From Lepraria neglecta (lineage: Eukaryota; Ascomycota; Lecanoromycetes; Lecanorales; Stereocaulaceae): DNA of 64,000 nucleotides. Made by a program: the position numbers and the translations under genes. Positions within the stretch are counted from its first letter, which is position 1. Each line of letters opens with the position of its first letter. This document shows, piece by piece, positions 46,821 to 57,777 of this stretch. The DNA is taken from NCBI GenBank assembly GCA_033220425.1, contig CM065646.1, positions 1,867,501 to 1,931,500 of the forward strand, in the 5' to 3' direction. A model generated the notes under the pieces. That model saw only the letters and a program-made list of their open reading frames with translations, searched no databases and was not told the DNA's origin.

Positions 46821-48420
46821 TTAGCTCCGTTCACATCGAGATCGCTGCTCGGCCCCAAATCTTGCGCAAAAGGAAATGCTATGACGTGTGAAGCCGAGGC
46901 CACAGGCCAGAAACAGGACTAGGTTTTGATATTCCTTGATAAGGAATGGCTCAATGCCAGCAAGTCCTCGCCCCCACAACGCCTCAGGCATATTACGGTG
47001 CACTTGGGCTACCAGGCATCCCCATAGAGCATCCAGCATTCTGTAGGTCATGGAGCCAAACTTGGTGGCCTTGGTGAAAATATCCTCCTGGGAAGCAGAA
47101 CTAGAACTAGACTCAGGCCTAAGCCTCCAACCTCTTGCCATAGCAGCAGCTCGGGTATTTCCTTGAGAGTCAATATGGCCTTGCGCACCTGAAGCCCTTC
47201 CGTTCCCAAGAGATGGTCGAAAGGTCTCGCTTGTAGACAAGGAAAACTCGCGCACACGCCAATCTCTCCCTGCGAGGACTTCTCCAGCAAATTCGCGACT
47301 CTGGGCACCAACTCCTTCTAGTTCAATTTCCTCAGGCTTTTTGCCAGGCTCAGGATGAAACTTTGGAGGATTAGCCCTTGCACATTCTACCTTGGCTTTC
47401 TCCTCTCGTAGTATACTGCAAGTATCAACCCGGGCTCTATGAGGGCCATCGCAATGCGCACATTTGACGGTCTCCTGCCGGCAATCAAGGGTGGCGTGTG
47501 TCCCAGCGCACTGGCCACAAGCAGGTTCGGATCGGCATTGCGCTTCGTGATGGCCGTATACCTGACAATTGTGGTATTGCCATATCTTCCCTCCCGCATA
47601 GTATTTATAGTCGAGGATCCTGATTTCGAGTCGTGATCGTCCTTCAATGGCGTCATTATCATGATCAGCACGTGTAAATTTTATGAGCAATGTGCTGTGG
47701 TAGTGGCCTTTTCGACTCATCAATTCGAAATTTTGCCATCCAACGGACGTTATCTCAATGCCCGGGATGAGTTCTTGGTTGTCGTCCATGAGCCTCTTGA
47801 TAGCTTCTTGCTGATTGGTGACATCGAGCGACTTTATGGGGACCTGGACAACGAGGACTCCATAAGTGTCAACAAGAGCGACTTTTGGGTTTTGTTCGTT
47901 CTTTGGGTCTTCGTTTTCTGGATCGGGACCGGAGGACTACAAGTTGGTGAGGATAGGCTCCGCCGCAGAAGTTGGTGGTGCCGGAACCGTGTCCAAATAA
48001 GTGATGACAATCTTACAGAACGATTCAATTGTCTGATAAAGACATGGCTTTCCATATTCAAGGAGTTTGTCTACGTCTTCTGTGACGAGAACCGGATCTA
48101 TCTTGCTATCCTTGGGAATTTGACCGACTTGGGGCCAGCCTTTGGGCTGGCCTTTGCTTTTGCATGCCATAAGTTCAAGGATTGTAGCCGCTGCTAAGGT
48201 GGGATTAAAGTGCCCATTGCACTTTCCCAGCAATAACAACTATGGACTTAAACAGAACGAAGCACTCTTGGCCCTTGCTCCCAGTCCCCATAGCTCCTTC
48301 TGATAATTGCAGCACCTGAGTACGACTTTGGGCATCCTCGCGGGTAGCAGAATAGTCCGGTCCGGACGAGCGTCCACGAAATTTCCCTCTGGCAGCTCCA
48401 GCTACAGAAAGTAATGGCAT
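46821..48420 (-). mobile_element. LINE (Tad/I-like) ORF1 remnant, gag-like with zinc knuckles
   Basis: The minus-strand frame of 322 aa (47789-46821) carries three CCHC-like knuckles: HNCQVYGHHEAQC, CGQCAGTHATLDC and CAHCDGPHRARVDTC, the arrangement of LINE ORF1 proteins in fungi. The first knuckle has lost its leading Cys (WQYHNC). The N-terminal part is split over other frames up to 48420, beginning with VAGAARGKFRGRSSG and including DPVLVTEDVDKLLEYGKPCL. ORF1 codes for RNA-binding particle protein. No ORF2 follows. Frameshifts upstream of 47789 make it inactive. It lies head-to-head with sdh1, about 0.5 kb from its start. Confidence 0.75.
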
Positions 48421-48931
48421 AAAAAGCTGGTCACCAAACTTTAATTAGACAAAATTTTCCAGATTATACCCCAGATAAGAAGGCAATCACTATTACTTCT
48501 CGAAAAATTTGGCACATTGAGTTGGGATAGTGTCCGAATTGTTCTGCCACTCGCGAGGCATCGTAATATATCGTCAAAGCTCCCATATCAATCAATGGAT
48601 CTCTAAGCAAACGTCGAAGCCTTGAATATTGAAGAATATCAAGGTCACAAGACGTTGGGTTTTACTTTCGACATCTTCTTCAAGTGGCCGAGCGATGATT
48701 GGTTGAAATAACCTCGGCCTCATTCCGCAAGAGACTAGCCGGATTCGCTCTTGATGTTGTAGTCCCGCTTTCGCAGCTCACACACTTCCTTGTGCCTTGC
48801 CCACTTTCTATCTCTCTTCCTCACTCGAGCTCAACTGCCTGATTGTTAAGGCTTCGTACAACTATGGCGTCCTTAGGAATGTGGAGTCTGGCCTCGGCAT
48901 CCAAGGTCTGCCCTTGCTCTCCGGGATAAAC
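48421..48931. other. sdh1 promoter and leader
   Basis: 511 bp upstream of the sdh1 ATG. A short upstream open frame starts with ATG at 48873 and stops before the main start. Pyrimidine-rich sequence at about 48789-48828 fits a fungal core promoter. Confidence 0.45.
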
Positions 48932-51149
48932 ATGACGACAGTACTCATGAAATTGCAGTTCTCCAGAGCCACAAGACACACCCGACTGTTCTCCACTTCA
49001 AGACCTCACGGTATGGCATGATCTCCTGGGATAAAGAGACATGCACTAACAGCTATGACCAGCTCGAATCATCGCCAATCAGCCATTGCGAGCTAAGGAG
49101 GCGTCTCCGTTCATCGACAACAAATACCCCATAATAGTAGGCGGGCCTGCCTCCAATCCCACAGCCCACTCCCTGACATGGATCATGATAGGACCATGAG
49201 TACGATGCACTCGTCGTTGGCGCCGGTGGATCCGGTCTTCGAGCTGCCTTCGGCCTGGCGGAGGCCGGCTTCAATACAGCATGCATATCCAAACTCTTCC
49301 CTACAAGAAGTCACACAGTAGCCGCACAGGGTGGTATCAATGCTGCGCTTGGAAAGTAAGCTTGTACTTACAACGGCGGTATGCTGGCAGGAATTGCACT
49401 GACAAGGCTATTGTCTAGTATGCACGAAGACGACTGGAGATGGCATATGTACGACACTGTCAAGGGCTCTGACTGGCTGGGCGACCAAGATGCTATACAT
49501 TACATGACGAGAGAAGCGCCACAGAGTGTCATTGAATTAGAGAGTTACGGTTGCCCCTTCTCGAGAACGGACGACGGAAAGATGTACGTTTTGACAGCAT
49601 AAATTATACAGAGCTGTACTAATGTCTGTATAGCTACCAACGAGCTTTCGGTGGTCAATCGCAGAAATTCGGAAAGGGGGGACAAGCATACCGATGCTGT
49701 GCAGCAGCAGATCGAACAGGCCACGCCCTACTCCACACCCTTTACGGCCAATCATTACGACATAACACCAACTACTTTATAGAGTACTTCGCTCTTGACC
49801 TGATAATGGAAGATGGCGAATGCAAGGGTGTCATTGCATACAACCAGGAAGATGGCACACTCCACAGATTCCGCTCGCATAATACGGTCCTGGCAACTGG
49901 AGGATATGGACGAGCGTACTTCAGCTGTACCTCAGCTCACACATGCACAGGAGACGGCATGGCAATGGTTGCACGCGCTGGTCTGCCCAATCAAGATCTG
50001 GAATTTGTCCAATTCCACCCAACTGGTATCTACGGTGCTGGCTGCCTGATTACAGAAGGCTCACGAGGAGAGGGAGGCTACCTCTTGAACTCCGAGGGTG
50101 AACGATTCATGGAACGGTATGCCCCTACAGCCAAGGATCTTGCATCGCGAGACGTCGTATCCCGATCCATGACCATGGAGATTCGCGAAGGTCGTGGTGT
50201 GGGCCCAGACAAAGATCACATCTACCTACAGCTCTCTCATCTACCCCCGGAAGTCCTCCATGAACGTCTCCCTGGTATTTCAGAAACTGCCTCCATCTTC
50301 TCCGGTGTCGACGTCCGCAAACAACCCATCCCCGTCCTCCCCACTGTCCACTACAACATGGGCGGCATTCCTACGAAGTATACTGGCGAGGTCATCACCG
50401 TGGACGAAGCCGGCAATGACAAGGTCGTTCCAGGTCTCTTCGCTTGCGGAGAAGCTGCCTGTGTTTCCGTCCATGGTGCAAACCGTCTAGGTGCCAACTC
50501 CCTCCTCGATCTCATCGTCTTTGGCCGCGCCGTTTCTCATACCGTCCGCGACAAGTTCGAGCCTGGTATGCCACACAAAGAAATTCGTGCAGACGCAGGT
50601 GCAGACACCATCAGCATGCTCGACAAGGTTCGCACGGCTTCGGGTCCCAAGTCAACCCACGAGATCCGGAGTGCAATGCAGAAGGTGATGCAAACGGACG
50701 TCTCTGTCTTCCGCACACAAGAATCTCTTGACGAAGGTGTCAAGCGCATCAAAGATGTGGATCAATCGTACGCCGAACTCGGCACCAAGGACCGCAGCAT
50801 GATCTGGAATAGCGACCTAGTTGAGTCTCTGGAATTACGAAACCTGTTGACCTGTGCCGTGCAGACGGCCGAGTCAGCTGCTAACAGGAAGGAATCAAGA
50901 GGTGCACACGCCAGAGAGGATTACCCTGATCGAGATGACAAGAATTGGATGAAGCACTCTCTCAGTTTCCAGAAGGAGCCTCAGGGTAAGGTCGACTTGG
51001 GCTATAGGCAGGTGATAGGACACACATTAGATGAGAATGAGTGCAAGGTAAGCTTTATTCCTTTCGCCAGCATAAAGTCTGCCAGTCACGCATTCGATCT
51101 GACAATCCTCCAATTTTAGGCTGTACCTCCGTTCAAGAGAACTTACTAG
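48932..51149 (+). CDS. SDH1: Succinate dehydrogenase flavoprotein subunit, six exons
   Basis: Catalytic subunit of complex II in the mitochondrial matrix; oxidises succinate with covalent FAD. Exons 48932-49010, 49063-49136, 49192-49355, 49419-49583, 49634-51047 and 51120-51149 join to 1,926 nt, 641 aa. A presequence ([18 protein letters not shown]) precedes the dinucleotide site [20 protein letters not shown]. The FAD-linking His is in [12 protein letters not shown]. Substrate-site blocks include [16 protein letters not shown] and [12 protein letters not shown], with [16 protein letters not shown] later. The 30-nt last exon encodes the invariant C-terminus AVPPFKRTY. Introns are 52, 55, 63, 50 and 72 nt. 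Identity is certain. Confidence 0.97.
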
Positions 51150-51686
51150 GTCATTGGTCGGGGGATGAAGTATGATTAGAAAGTGTTAGAGACACCGGCG
51201 TTGCAGCTGCATTGTTAGGTTTGGTCATTCTCGAGCCTTTGCTCATAAACTTTGTGTACATGATTATCTTTCAAATTGCACATATTTTAGCAAAAGCAAT
51301 TCCCGGGTTCAACAGCAGCCACGAGTATCTTTCGGCTCCACATTCGGCTCTTTTCAACAACCCTCGGGTGAAAGCAATGGAATTGTTTCGGACCTTTGGC
51401 GGTGTGTGGGAGTTTGGGAGGGGAGATCAGGGCGGAGATGCACCTGCTGAAGTGTTCCCGTCTAGCTACCTCGGATGCGGTATAATCATGAATGAAACGT
51501 CACATTAAGGATGCCTGGAGGTGATATGGTTGTTGGAATGCACAATTGTATTGGATGGTCGAGCGCCCCTCCGCTCCGCTCGTTGATGCTCGATATGCAA
51601 AGCAGAAGTAGTATACACTAGTCGCTTTCAACGACCTCTTAGATCCCCACCCTCTTCTCCACCACCGCCTCGTCTTCTCATGCCTT
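51150..51686. other. Intergenic between convergent sdh1 and rpt1
   Basis: 537 bp shared by the two 3' UTRs. An open stretch at 51212-51508 begins with TTG and has no recognisable product; I do not call it a gene. Confidence 0.45.
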
Positions 51687-53280
51687 CTAATTGTACTGCA
51701 TATACGTTGCTTTTTGCTGTCAGCATGGCTCTCCAGGATCCGAAAACAAGCAGACTCACCCGTAGAATTGAACTTGAGATTCCCTTTAATGACCTTATCC
51801 ACCGCAGCTAAAAAGTCCTTCTCCGTGGCCACCTTCCTCCTGGCTCGGATAGCAAACATGCCTGCTTCGGTTGCCACACTCCTCAGCTCGGCTCCTGTGC
51901 TGTTGGGACATAATCTTGATATCAACTCCCATCTGATGTCTCTCTCCACTGACATGCTCTTCGCGTGGATGCGCAGGATATTCGCCCGTCCTTCCAGGTC
52001 AGGCAGTGAGAACTCGATCTTCCGATCAATACGCCCAGGACGCATAAGCGCAGGATCCAGCGTCGAAGGTCTATTCGTGGCGAACATGACCTTGATGTTT
52101 CCTCGGGAGTCGAAACCATCGAGTTGGGTGATGAGTTCCAGCATAGTCCTCTGAACCTCGTTGTCGCCACCAGCACCATCATCAAATCGTGCGCCTCCTA
52201 TAGCATCGATTTCGTCGAAGAAGATAATACAGGCCTTCTTCGTCCTCGCCATCTCAAACAACTCCCTGACCATTCTAGCACCCTCGCCCACGTATTTCTG
52301 CACAAGCTCAGAGCCGATGACACGGATGAATGTAGCGTCTGTTCGATTGGCCACAGCTCTTGCACAGAGCGTCTTGCCTGTGCCAGGGGGGCCGTAGAGT
52401 AGGGCGCCTTTCGGGGGATCGATACCAAGGCTGACGAAACGTTCGGGAGAGAGGAGCGGCATCTCGACGACTTCACGGATTTTCTCGATTTGCTCTTTGC
52501 AACCGCCGACATCGCCGTATGTTACGTCGGGCTTGTCTTCGACGGTCATCATGGTAACTGAGGGGTCGATCTTTGGGGGGAGAGGGAGAAGGATCTCGTA
52601 TTTGTTACGGTCGACACTGTCAAGGGGGTTAGCTGACGTCGGGTTTGGACAAAGCCTTTGGGGTGTGGCAAACATACCCTACTCGCATGCCTTCTTCTAT
52701 ATCTGTGGGACTGACACGCTCGCCGAGCTTGACGACGAACTTGGCGATTTGTTTAACGTTGATCACATATTTGCTCTTGTCAGAGTCTTTCTCATCTTGG
52801 ATAATTTTGGTACAACGGGCGACTTGGAGGGGGTGGTCTTCTTGCATTCGTTGTCGGTCTGCTGCTATGTCCCATAGATGTGGTGGTGCAAGGCCTGTGT
52901 CTGATTCCTATGATAGGTGAGCGGGAGAAAACTTTGACGCTCTGATGATTCAAGTACCTTGACTCCTATAGGTTATGTTAGCATCCAGTCCAATATCAAG
53001 AGTTTAGAGAGCCTGTAGACGAACCTATCTTCTCATTAACGCTCGTCTGCTTCTCCTTGATTTGCTTTTCCAGGCGCTTCAGACCGGCAGCGTATGGAGC
53101 AGCGCCATAGGTCTTGAGCACTTGTATGTCCCTAATTGTCTACCATCAGCCTCCATGGTCCAAGCCATCTGTCGGGCGTACACACTCATCCGTAAGAGGC
53201 GTTATCTTCTTCTCTGGTTCCTCGTCATCTACAAACTCCTTCTTGTACTTCTCCCAATTCTGCCCCGTTGCGCTAGGCAT
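51687..53280 (-). CDS. RPT1: 26S proteasome regulatory ATPase Rpt1, six exons
   Basis: One of the six AAA ATPases that unfold substrates at the base of the 19S particle. Exons 53280-53186, 53131-53025, 52965-52958, 52907-52678, 52616-51760 and 51709-51687 join to 1,320 nt, 439 aa, close to other Rpt1 proteins. The N-terminal coiled coil includes [18 protein letters not shown]. Then [20 protein letters not shown] is read across an 8-nt exon. The AAA module has Walker A GPPGTGKT, Walker [12 protein letters not shown] and arginine-finger region RPGRID. The last exon of 23 nt encodes the C-terminal TYMQYN. Introns are 54, 59, 50, 61 and 50 nt. Divergent from cct4. Certain. Confidence 0.97.
52958..52965 (-). 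other. 8-nt microexon of rpt1
   Basis: On the minus strand the segment reads TATAG|GAGTCAAG|GTACTT. The exon GAGTCAAG completes Gly and adds Val-Lys, giving the conserved ...[12 protein letters not shown] of Rpt1. Skipping it shifts the frame. Flanking introns are 59 nt (52966-53024, with GCTAAC) and 50 nt (52908-52957). Confidence 0.85.
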
Positions 53281-53672
53281 CTTGGGAGACGAGGTACGCT
53301 GTTTGTTTGTCGGCGACTGGGCGTTGGGTTGATGCGGTCACTCTGGCGGAAGTGGGGAGATAGGCGTATACTATCAAGCCTCGATCCCTCTCTGACTATG
53401 TCGGCGAGGATGTCGGAGGTCGAGGGGTAGAAATGTATGTGAGTGAGGTTGATGATCTGGAACAAAGGCGAATGTTATCCAAATCAAGAGCTCTCGGCAT
53501 CAGCCGCGCCGCTAGCCTTCGCGGTTTGCAGAAATTCGCGGAACGCGACTGCAAGGTTGATATTCACCAAATACTCGAAATTGAGAGCCTAACACCCCTC
53601 GTCAAAGCCTACTTCTTACACCATAGTCTTCACCTCTGTATTCGTCGACACTGAGCTTATTCTACTTTCAAA
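53281..53672. promoter_or_regulatory. Shared divergent promoter of rpt1 and cct4
   Basis: 392 bp separate the two start codons. Both genes must draw their core promoters from it. I could not identify a proteasome-type control element or a perfect heat-shock element by eye. Confidence 0.5.
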
Positions 53673-55344
53673 ATGGCGGCTGCTACAGCCCCAATGCAGT
53701 CAAATTCAGGCAATAATGCCTTCAAGGTACACCAAGGCCTAAATGTTCACATTCCACTGCAGAATCTGACCATGACCACAGGACAAGGAAAAGCCCATGG
53801 CCGTTCGAAACGCCAATATCATGGCTGCCCGGGCTGTCGCCGACGCAATACGAACATCCCTCGGTCCAAGAGGCATGGACAAGATGATCATGACTGGGAA
53901 AGGCGAGACCATAATCACAAATGATGGCAACACGATGCTGAAAGACATGTCCGTCATGCATCCGGCTGCCAAAATGCTCGTGGATCTTAGTGCAGCTCAA
54001 GACGTCGAGGCAGGAGACGGCACAACATCAGTGGTGGTTATTGCTGGAAGTCTACTTGGTGCGGCGGACAGGTTACTTGCGAAGGGCATACATCCTACAG
54101 TCATCTCAGAAGCTTTCCAGCGAGCAGCAGCGGAGGCAGTTCGGACCCTTGAGAAGATGTCACATCCCATTTCGCTGTCAGATCGAGCCACATTACTACA
54201 AGCCGCCTCTACATCCCTCTCATCCAAGATCGTCTCCCAACATTCGAACCTTCTTGGACCAATGGCTGTCGACGCTGTGCTGAAGACCATAGAGCAGAAG
54301 ACCGCAGACAACGTCGACCTGAAGAACATACGGATAGTCAAGAAGGTTGGCGGCACAATAGAAGACAGCGAGATGATTGACGGACTGGTACTCAACCAAC
54401 CAGTAGTAAAGAGCGGAGGTGGCCCAGCCCGAATGGAAAAAGCTCGAATAGGCCTGATACAATTCCAACTCAGCCCACCGAAGCCGGACATGGAAAACCA
54501 GATAGTCGTAAACGACTACAGACAAATGGACAAGATTCTAAAAGAAGAGCGCACCTACCTCCTAAACATGGTCAAGAAGATCAAAAAAGCAAAATGCAAC
54601 GTCCTACTCATCCAAAAATCCATCCTCCGCGACGCAGTCAACGACCTCAGTCTCCATTTCCTAGCCAAACTCAACATCCTAGCAATCAAAGACATCGAGC
54701 GCGACGAAGTCGAGTTCATATGCAAGAGCACAGGCTGCAAACCAATCGCCGATATCGACTCCTTCACAGAAGACAAACTCGGCAGCGCGGACCTACTTGA
54801 TGAAATCCAAGCTTCGGGCTCGCGCATCGTGAAGATTACGGGTATCTCGCATAAAGCGGGTCTGACTGCAAAGACGGTCTCTATAATCTGCCGCGGCGCC
54901 AACAGCCTGATTCTCGACGAAGCGGAGCGCTCCCTCCATGACGCCATCTGCGTGATCCGCTGTCTCGTGAAGAAGAAAGCCCTCATAGCCGGTGGAGGAG
55001 CGCCTGAAATCGCCATCGCGAACACCCTTTCCGCCAAGTCGAGAGAACTCAGCGGTACGGAAGCGATCTGCTGGAAAGCGTTCGCGGATGCTATGGAGGT
55101 TATCCCGACTACATTGGCTGAGAACGCCGGACTGAACAGTATCCGGGTTGTCACGGATCTGAGGCATAGGCATGAATTTGGAGAGAAGAATGCGGGTGTT
55201 AGTATTAGGTCAGGTGGTGTAAAGGGGAATATGCAGGAAGAGAATGTGTTGCAGCCGCTGCTTGTTAGTACCAGTGCGGTGGAGCTGGCGGCGGAGACGG
55301 TGAAAATGATTTTGAGGATTGATGATATTGCGTTGAGTAGGTAG
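53673..55344 (+). CDS. CCT4: Chaperonin TCP-1 subunit delta (Cct4)
   Basis: Subunit of the cytosolic TRiC/CCT ring that folds actin, tubulin and other proteins using ATP. Exons 53673-53726 and 53782-55344 (55-nt intron, phase 0) give 538 aa. The join reads [18 protein letters not shown]. Nucleotide-binding motifs are [11 protein letters not shown] near residue 47 and [12 protein letters not shown] near 96; [12 protein letters not shown] follows near residue 410. The substrate-domain reading [15 protein letters not shown] and the C-terminal IDDIALSR fit the delta subunit. Confident. Confidence 0.96.
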
Positions 55345-56117
55345 CTTTTGTGCTCATGAAAAAGCGTGCATGATCAATAGAATGAGAGATATGGCATCTA
55401 GCAAAGTGATCGTGTCTGTCAAATACCTGCTTCTGTAATATTTCCTATTCGAGCTTTCTGTCTGTCCGCCTATTGAGTGTCGACGTCCCATCTCAGCGCA
55501 CTTCAGTACGCCAAGTCCCGACTGTGAGCTCTTGTTCTGGTACAAAGTGCAAATGTTCTGCTCTATACTTCAAGCATAGTCTGACTTTTCTGCTCAAATT
55601 TTCAAGCATCTTGCCAATCTCCCGCTTGTGCGCTCCTATATTCTGTAAAAATTCTACTTGAGTCTTCTGATAACTTGCAAATGGCGCGCTCAAATGGTCT
55701 GATAGTGTGCATGTTTTTGGCTTGAGGTTGTGGGTCAACTCGTCATGCAGCAAGCTCCTTCGGTTGCGTGTAAGGTTTACATAGTATATTCTGGACAGAT
55801 AAATACGAGGTACGGATGAGAGCAGAGCAAACATCAGTAAATAGTGATAGTAGTAGATTGAGCGAAATTCGCCAGCTAAGGGCAATATATATCGTAAATA
55901 AGACCTTCGTCCAAGAAGAAGAGAAAGCAGCTCGCTCAGAAGTTCGTCAAGAACGTTGGTATCATGAAAGTAGTTTCTCCCACAGCAATCCTAAGAATGA
56001 ACACCGAAAGTCTCATCACAGTAAATGCTCGCTTCAAGCGCTAAAGAACAGCAAAATGCAAAGATTCGTCCCAAATTCCGAAGCAAGGGCCCAAGCAAGA
56101 AATGTCTTTGTTGAGGT
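55345..56117. other. Intergenic between convergent genes
   Basis: 773 bp. A 130-codon minus-strand open frame (55885-55493) with a basic amphipathic part (HKREIGKMLENLSRKVRL) exists, but it has no recognisable domain or splice context. I treat it as unsupported. Confidence 0.4.
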
Positions 56118-57777
56118 TCATGCCATAGTCGACTTCGAACACCCCCTCCCACTCATTTTCCGCCAGAATTTCCTGACGATGCCTCGGTCCTTGGGCATCG
56201 TATCCCAAATGTCACCCTCACCCTTACTAGGAGGCAGATGCTCCAGCGCCAAGGGATCATCCCCCGTCGTCTTCGCATACAGCGCTTGCTCGTCCGCTCT
56301 CAGATCCGGCCGCGTAAGCGTCATGCGAAGTGTCATCTCTCTACTCCCCGCCAGCAGCTGTGCGAAGGGGTCAGAATCTTTGTTATACCGTATTACGGGT
56401 TTGGGGTAGCGAAATGTTTGTGTTTGTGTTTGTGTGGTGCTTGAGCCCGAGGATGTAGCGATTGAGGGAGAAAGGAGGCGCGCGTGATGGAAGGAGGTTT
56501 CCATGGGTGTGTAAGGTGCGTCCCGCTCGGGAAGGCTTACGGCGTCTGCATTTTCAGAGTCCAAATCTGAGTCGCTGTCGTCAAGAGCGTCGAACACGGA
56601 GGGGTTGTCGGTATCGAGGAATGTTTTACAGGGGGCAGTGCGAGAGTGGGTGAGGGAGGGGCGAGACAGGGACATGTTTTCTTTGTCGTCCATGCTGGGA
56701 AAGCCGAATTCGATTGCTTCGTCGAATTTGTGGGGGGAGGCGAGGTAGACGCGGAGTTTGAGGCGGGCCTCGGGGTCCTGGTAGTGGCGGGCCTCGGGTT
56801 TGATGGTTGAGATTGAGGAGGTGGGTGCGTGGGATTGGAATAGGGTGGCACGGGATTGTCGCCGTGAGTGAGAGGAATGTTGGAGAGGTAAAGGTGGGAC
56901 TGGAGGCAGTGCGGATGTTATGGAAGGTTTGGGTAGCGAGGTGAGTGATAGAGCTCTTCGGAATGAAGGCCCCCGTTTTCGCGGCTTGATGCTAGGTTCT
57001 GCTGTCTGGTTGACGAAAAGGTGGTAGTCATCAAGGGTGGATGCCAGGTCCAAGTTATGGTCGTCATCGAACCATATCATTGAGTCGTCCATATCGACAG
57101 CTGATTCCTCTAGCTGCTCAATTTCAAAGGTGCTTAAGGAGGAAAGGCTAGAGAATGAGGAGGTCCATAGTGTCGGCACACTGCGATTGGCTTCGTGACT
57201 GAGCTTGTAGAATTTGTAGAGCTTCTCATCCGCCGCGTCAGGAACTACGCTTCCCGTATTTCCTGACAGTAGAACGCGTTCTTCCTGCGTGAAATGCCTC
57301 CTTTGAACCTTGTCAGGCAGTCTGAGGAACCATTGAGCGTCGACTGGGGAGAAGGTGTCGCTCGTCCGCGATGGTGTCTTTCTTCGTAGGATCGAAGGAT
57401 TTTTGAAGTAGCTCGAGTTCCGACGAGAGACTGGAGGCCGTGATGGTTTGGTATCAGGCTTGATGACCTTTGCGGTGCCACAGTTGCTATTCAAGGATGA
57501 TGGCTTCGTCTTTAACGCCGTGCCTTGGGCGAGCCTCAGCCGTTCAAGGGATGAGAAATACTGTTCGAGGGACAACAGTCAGCGACGACCAGGACACACT
57601 GGCGAAGACCAGGATGATCTCAGGTTGGACTTGAATGCCAATTGAGATGTATAGAGCTTGTGCAAACCCTAGGTGACGTACCTTTCGCTTGACAGCTGGG
57701 GGAAAGTTTTTCCTGTCAGTAGTGTTTTCATGTGGTTGCTGGCTAGATATCATTTCGTAGTTCGGGCGGCTTGGCAT
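56118..57777 (-). CDS. Conserved-looking disordered protein, unrecognised
   Basis: Exons 57777-57682 and 57560-56118 (121-nt intron, phase 0) give 512 aa; the ATG is in exon 1 (MPSRPNYEMISSQ) because exon 2 opens without one. A compact segment near residues 100-160 reads FSPVDAQWFLRLPDKVQRRH, then FTQEERVLLSG and ADEKLYKFYKLSHEANRS, and looks structured. The rest is Ser/Pro-rich and disordered, with a Lys/Arg-rich RKRGPSFRRALSLTS, acidic DSDSDLDSENAD and TQTQTQT. The C-terminus ends WDTMPKDRGIVRKFWRKM. I cannot name the family or assign a function. Confidence 0.75.

Noticed and set aside
51212-51508. Hydrophobic frame between sdh1 and rpt1
   Set aside because: Starts with TTG rather than ATG and overlaps the 3' UTRs of two strong genes.
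55493-55885. 130-codon minus-strand open frame between cct4 and the next gene
   Set aside because: No domain, no signal, no splice context and no conserved-looking blocks; lies in a 3' UTR region.
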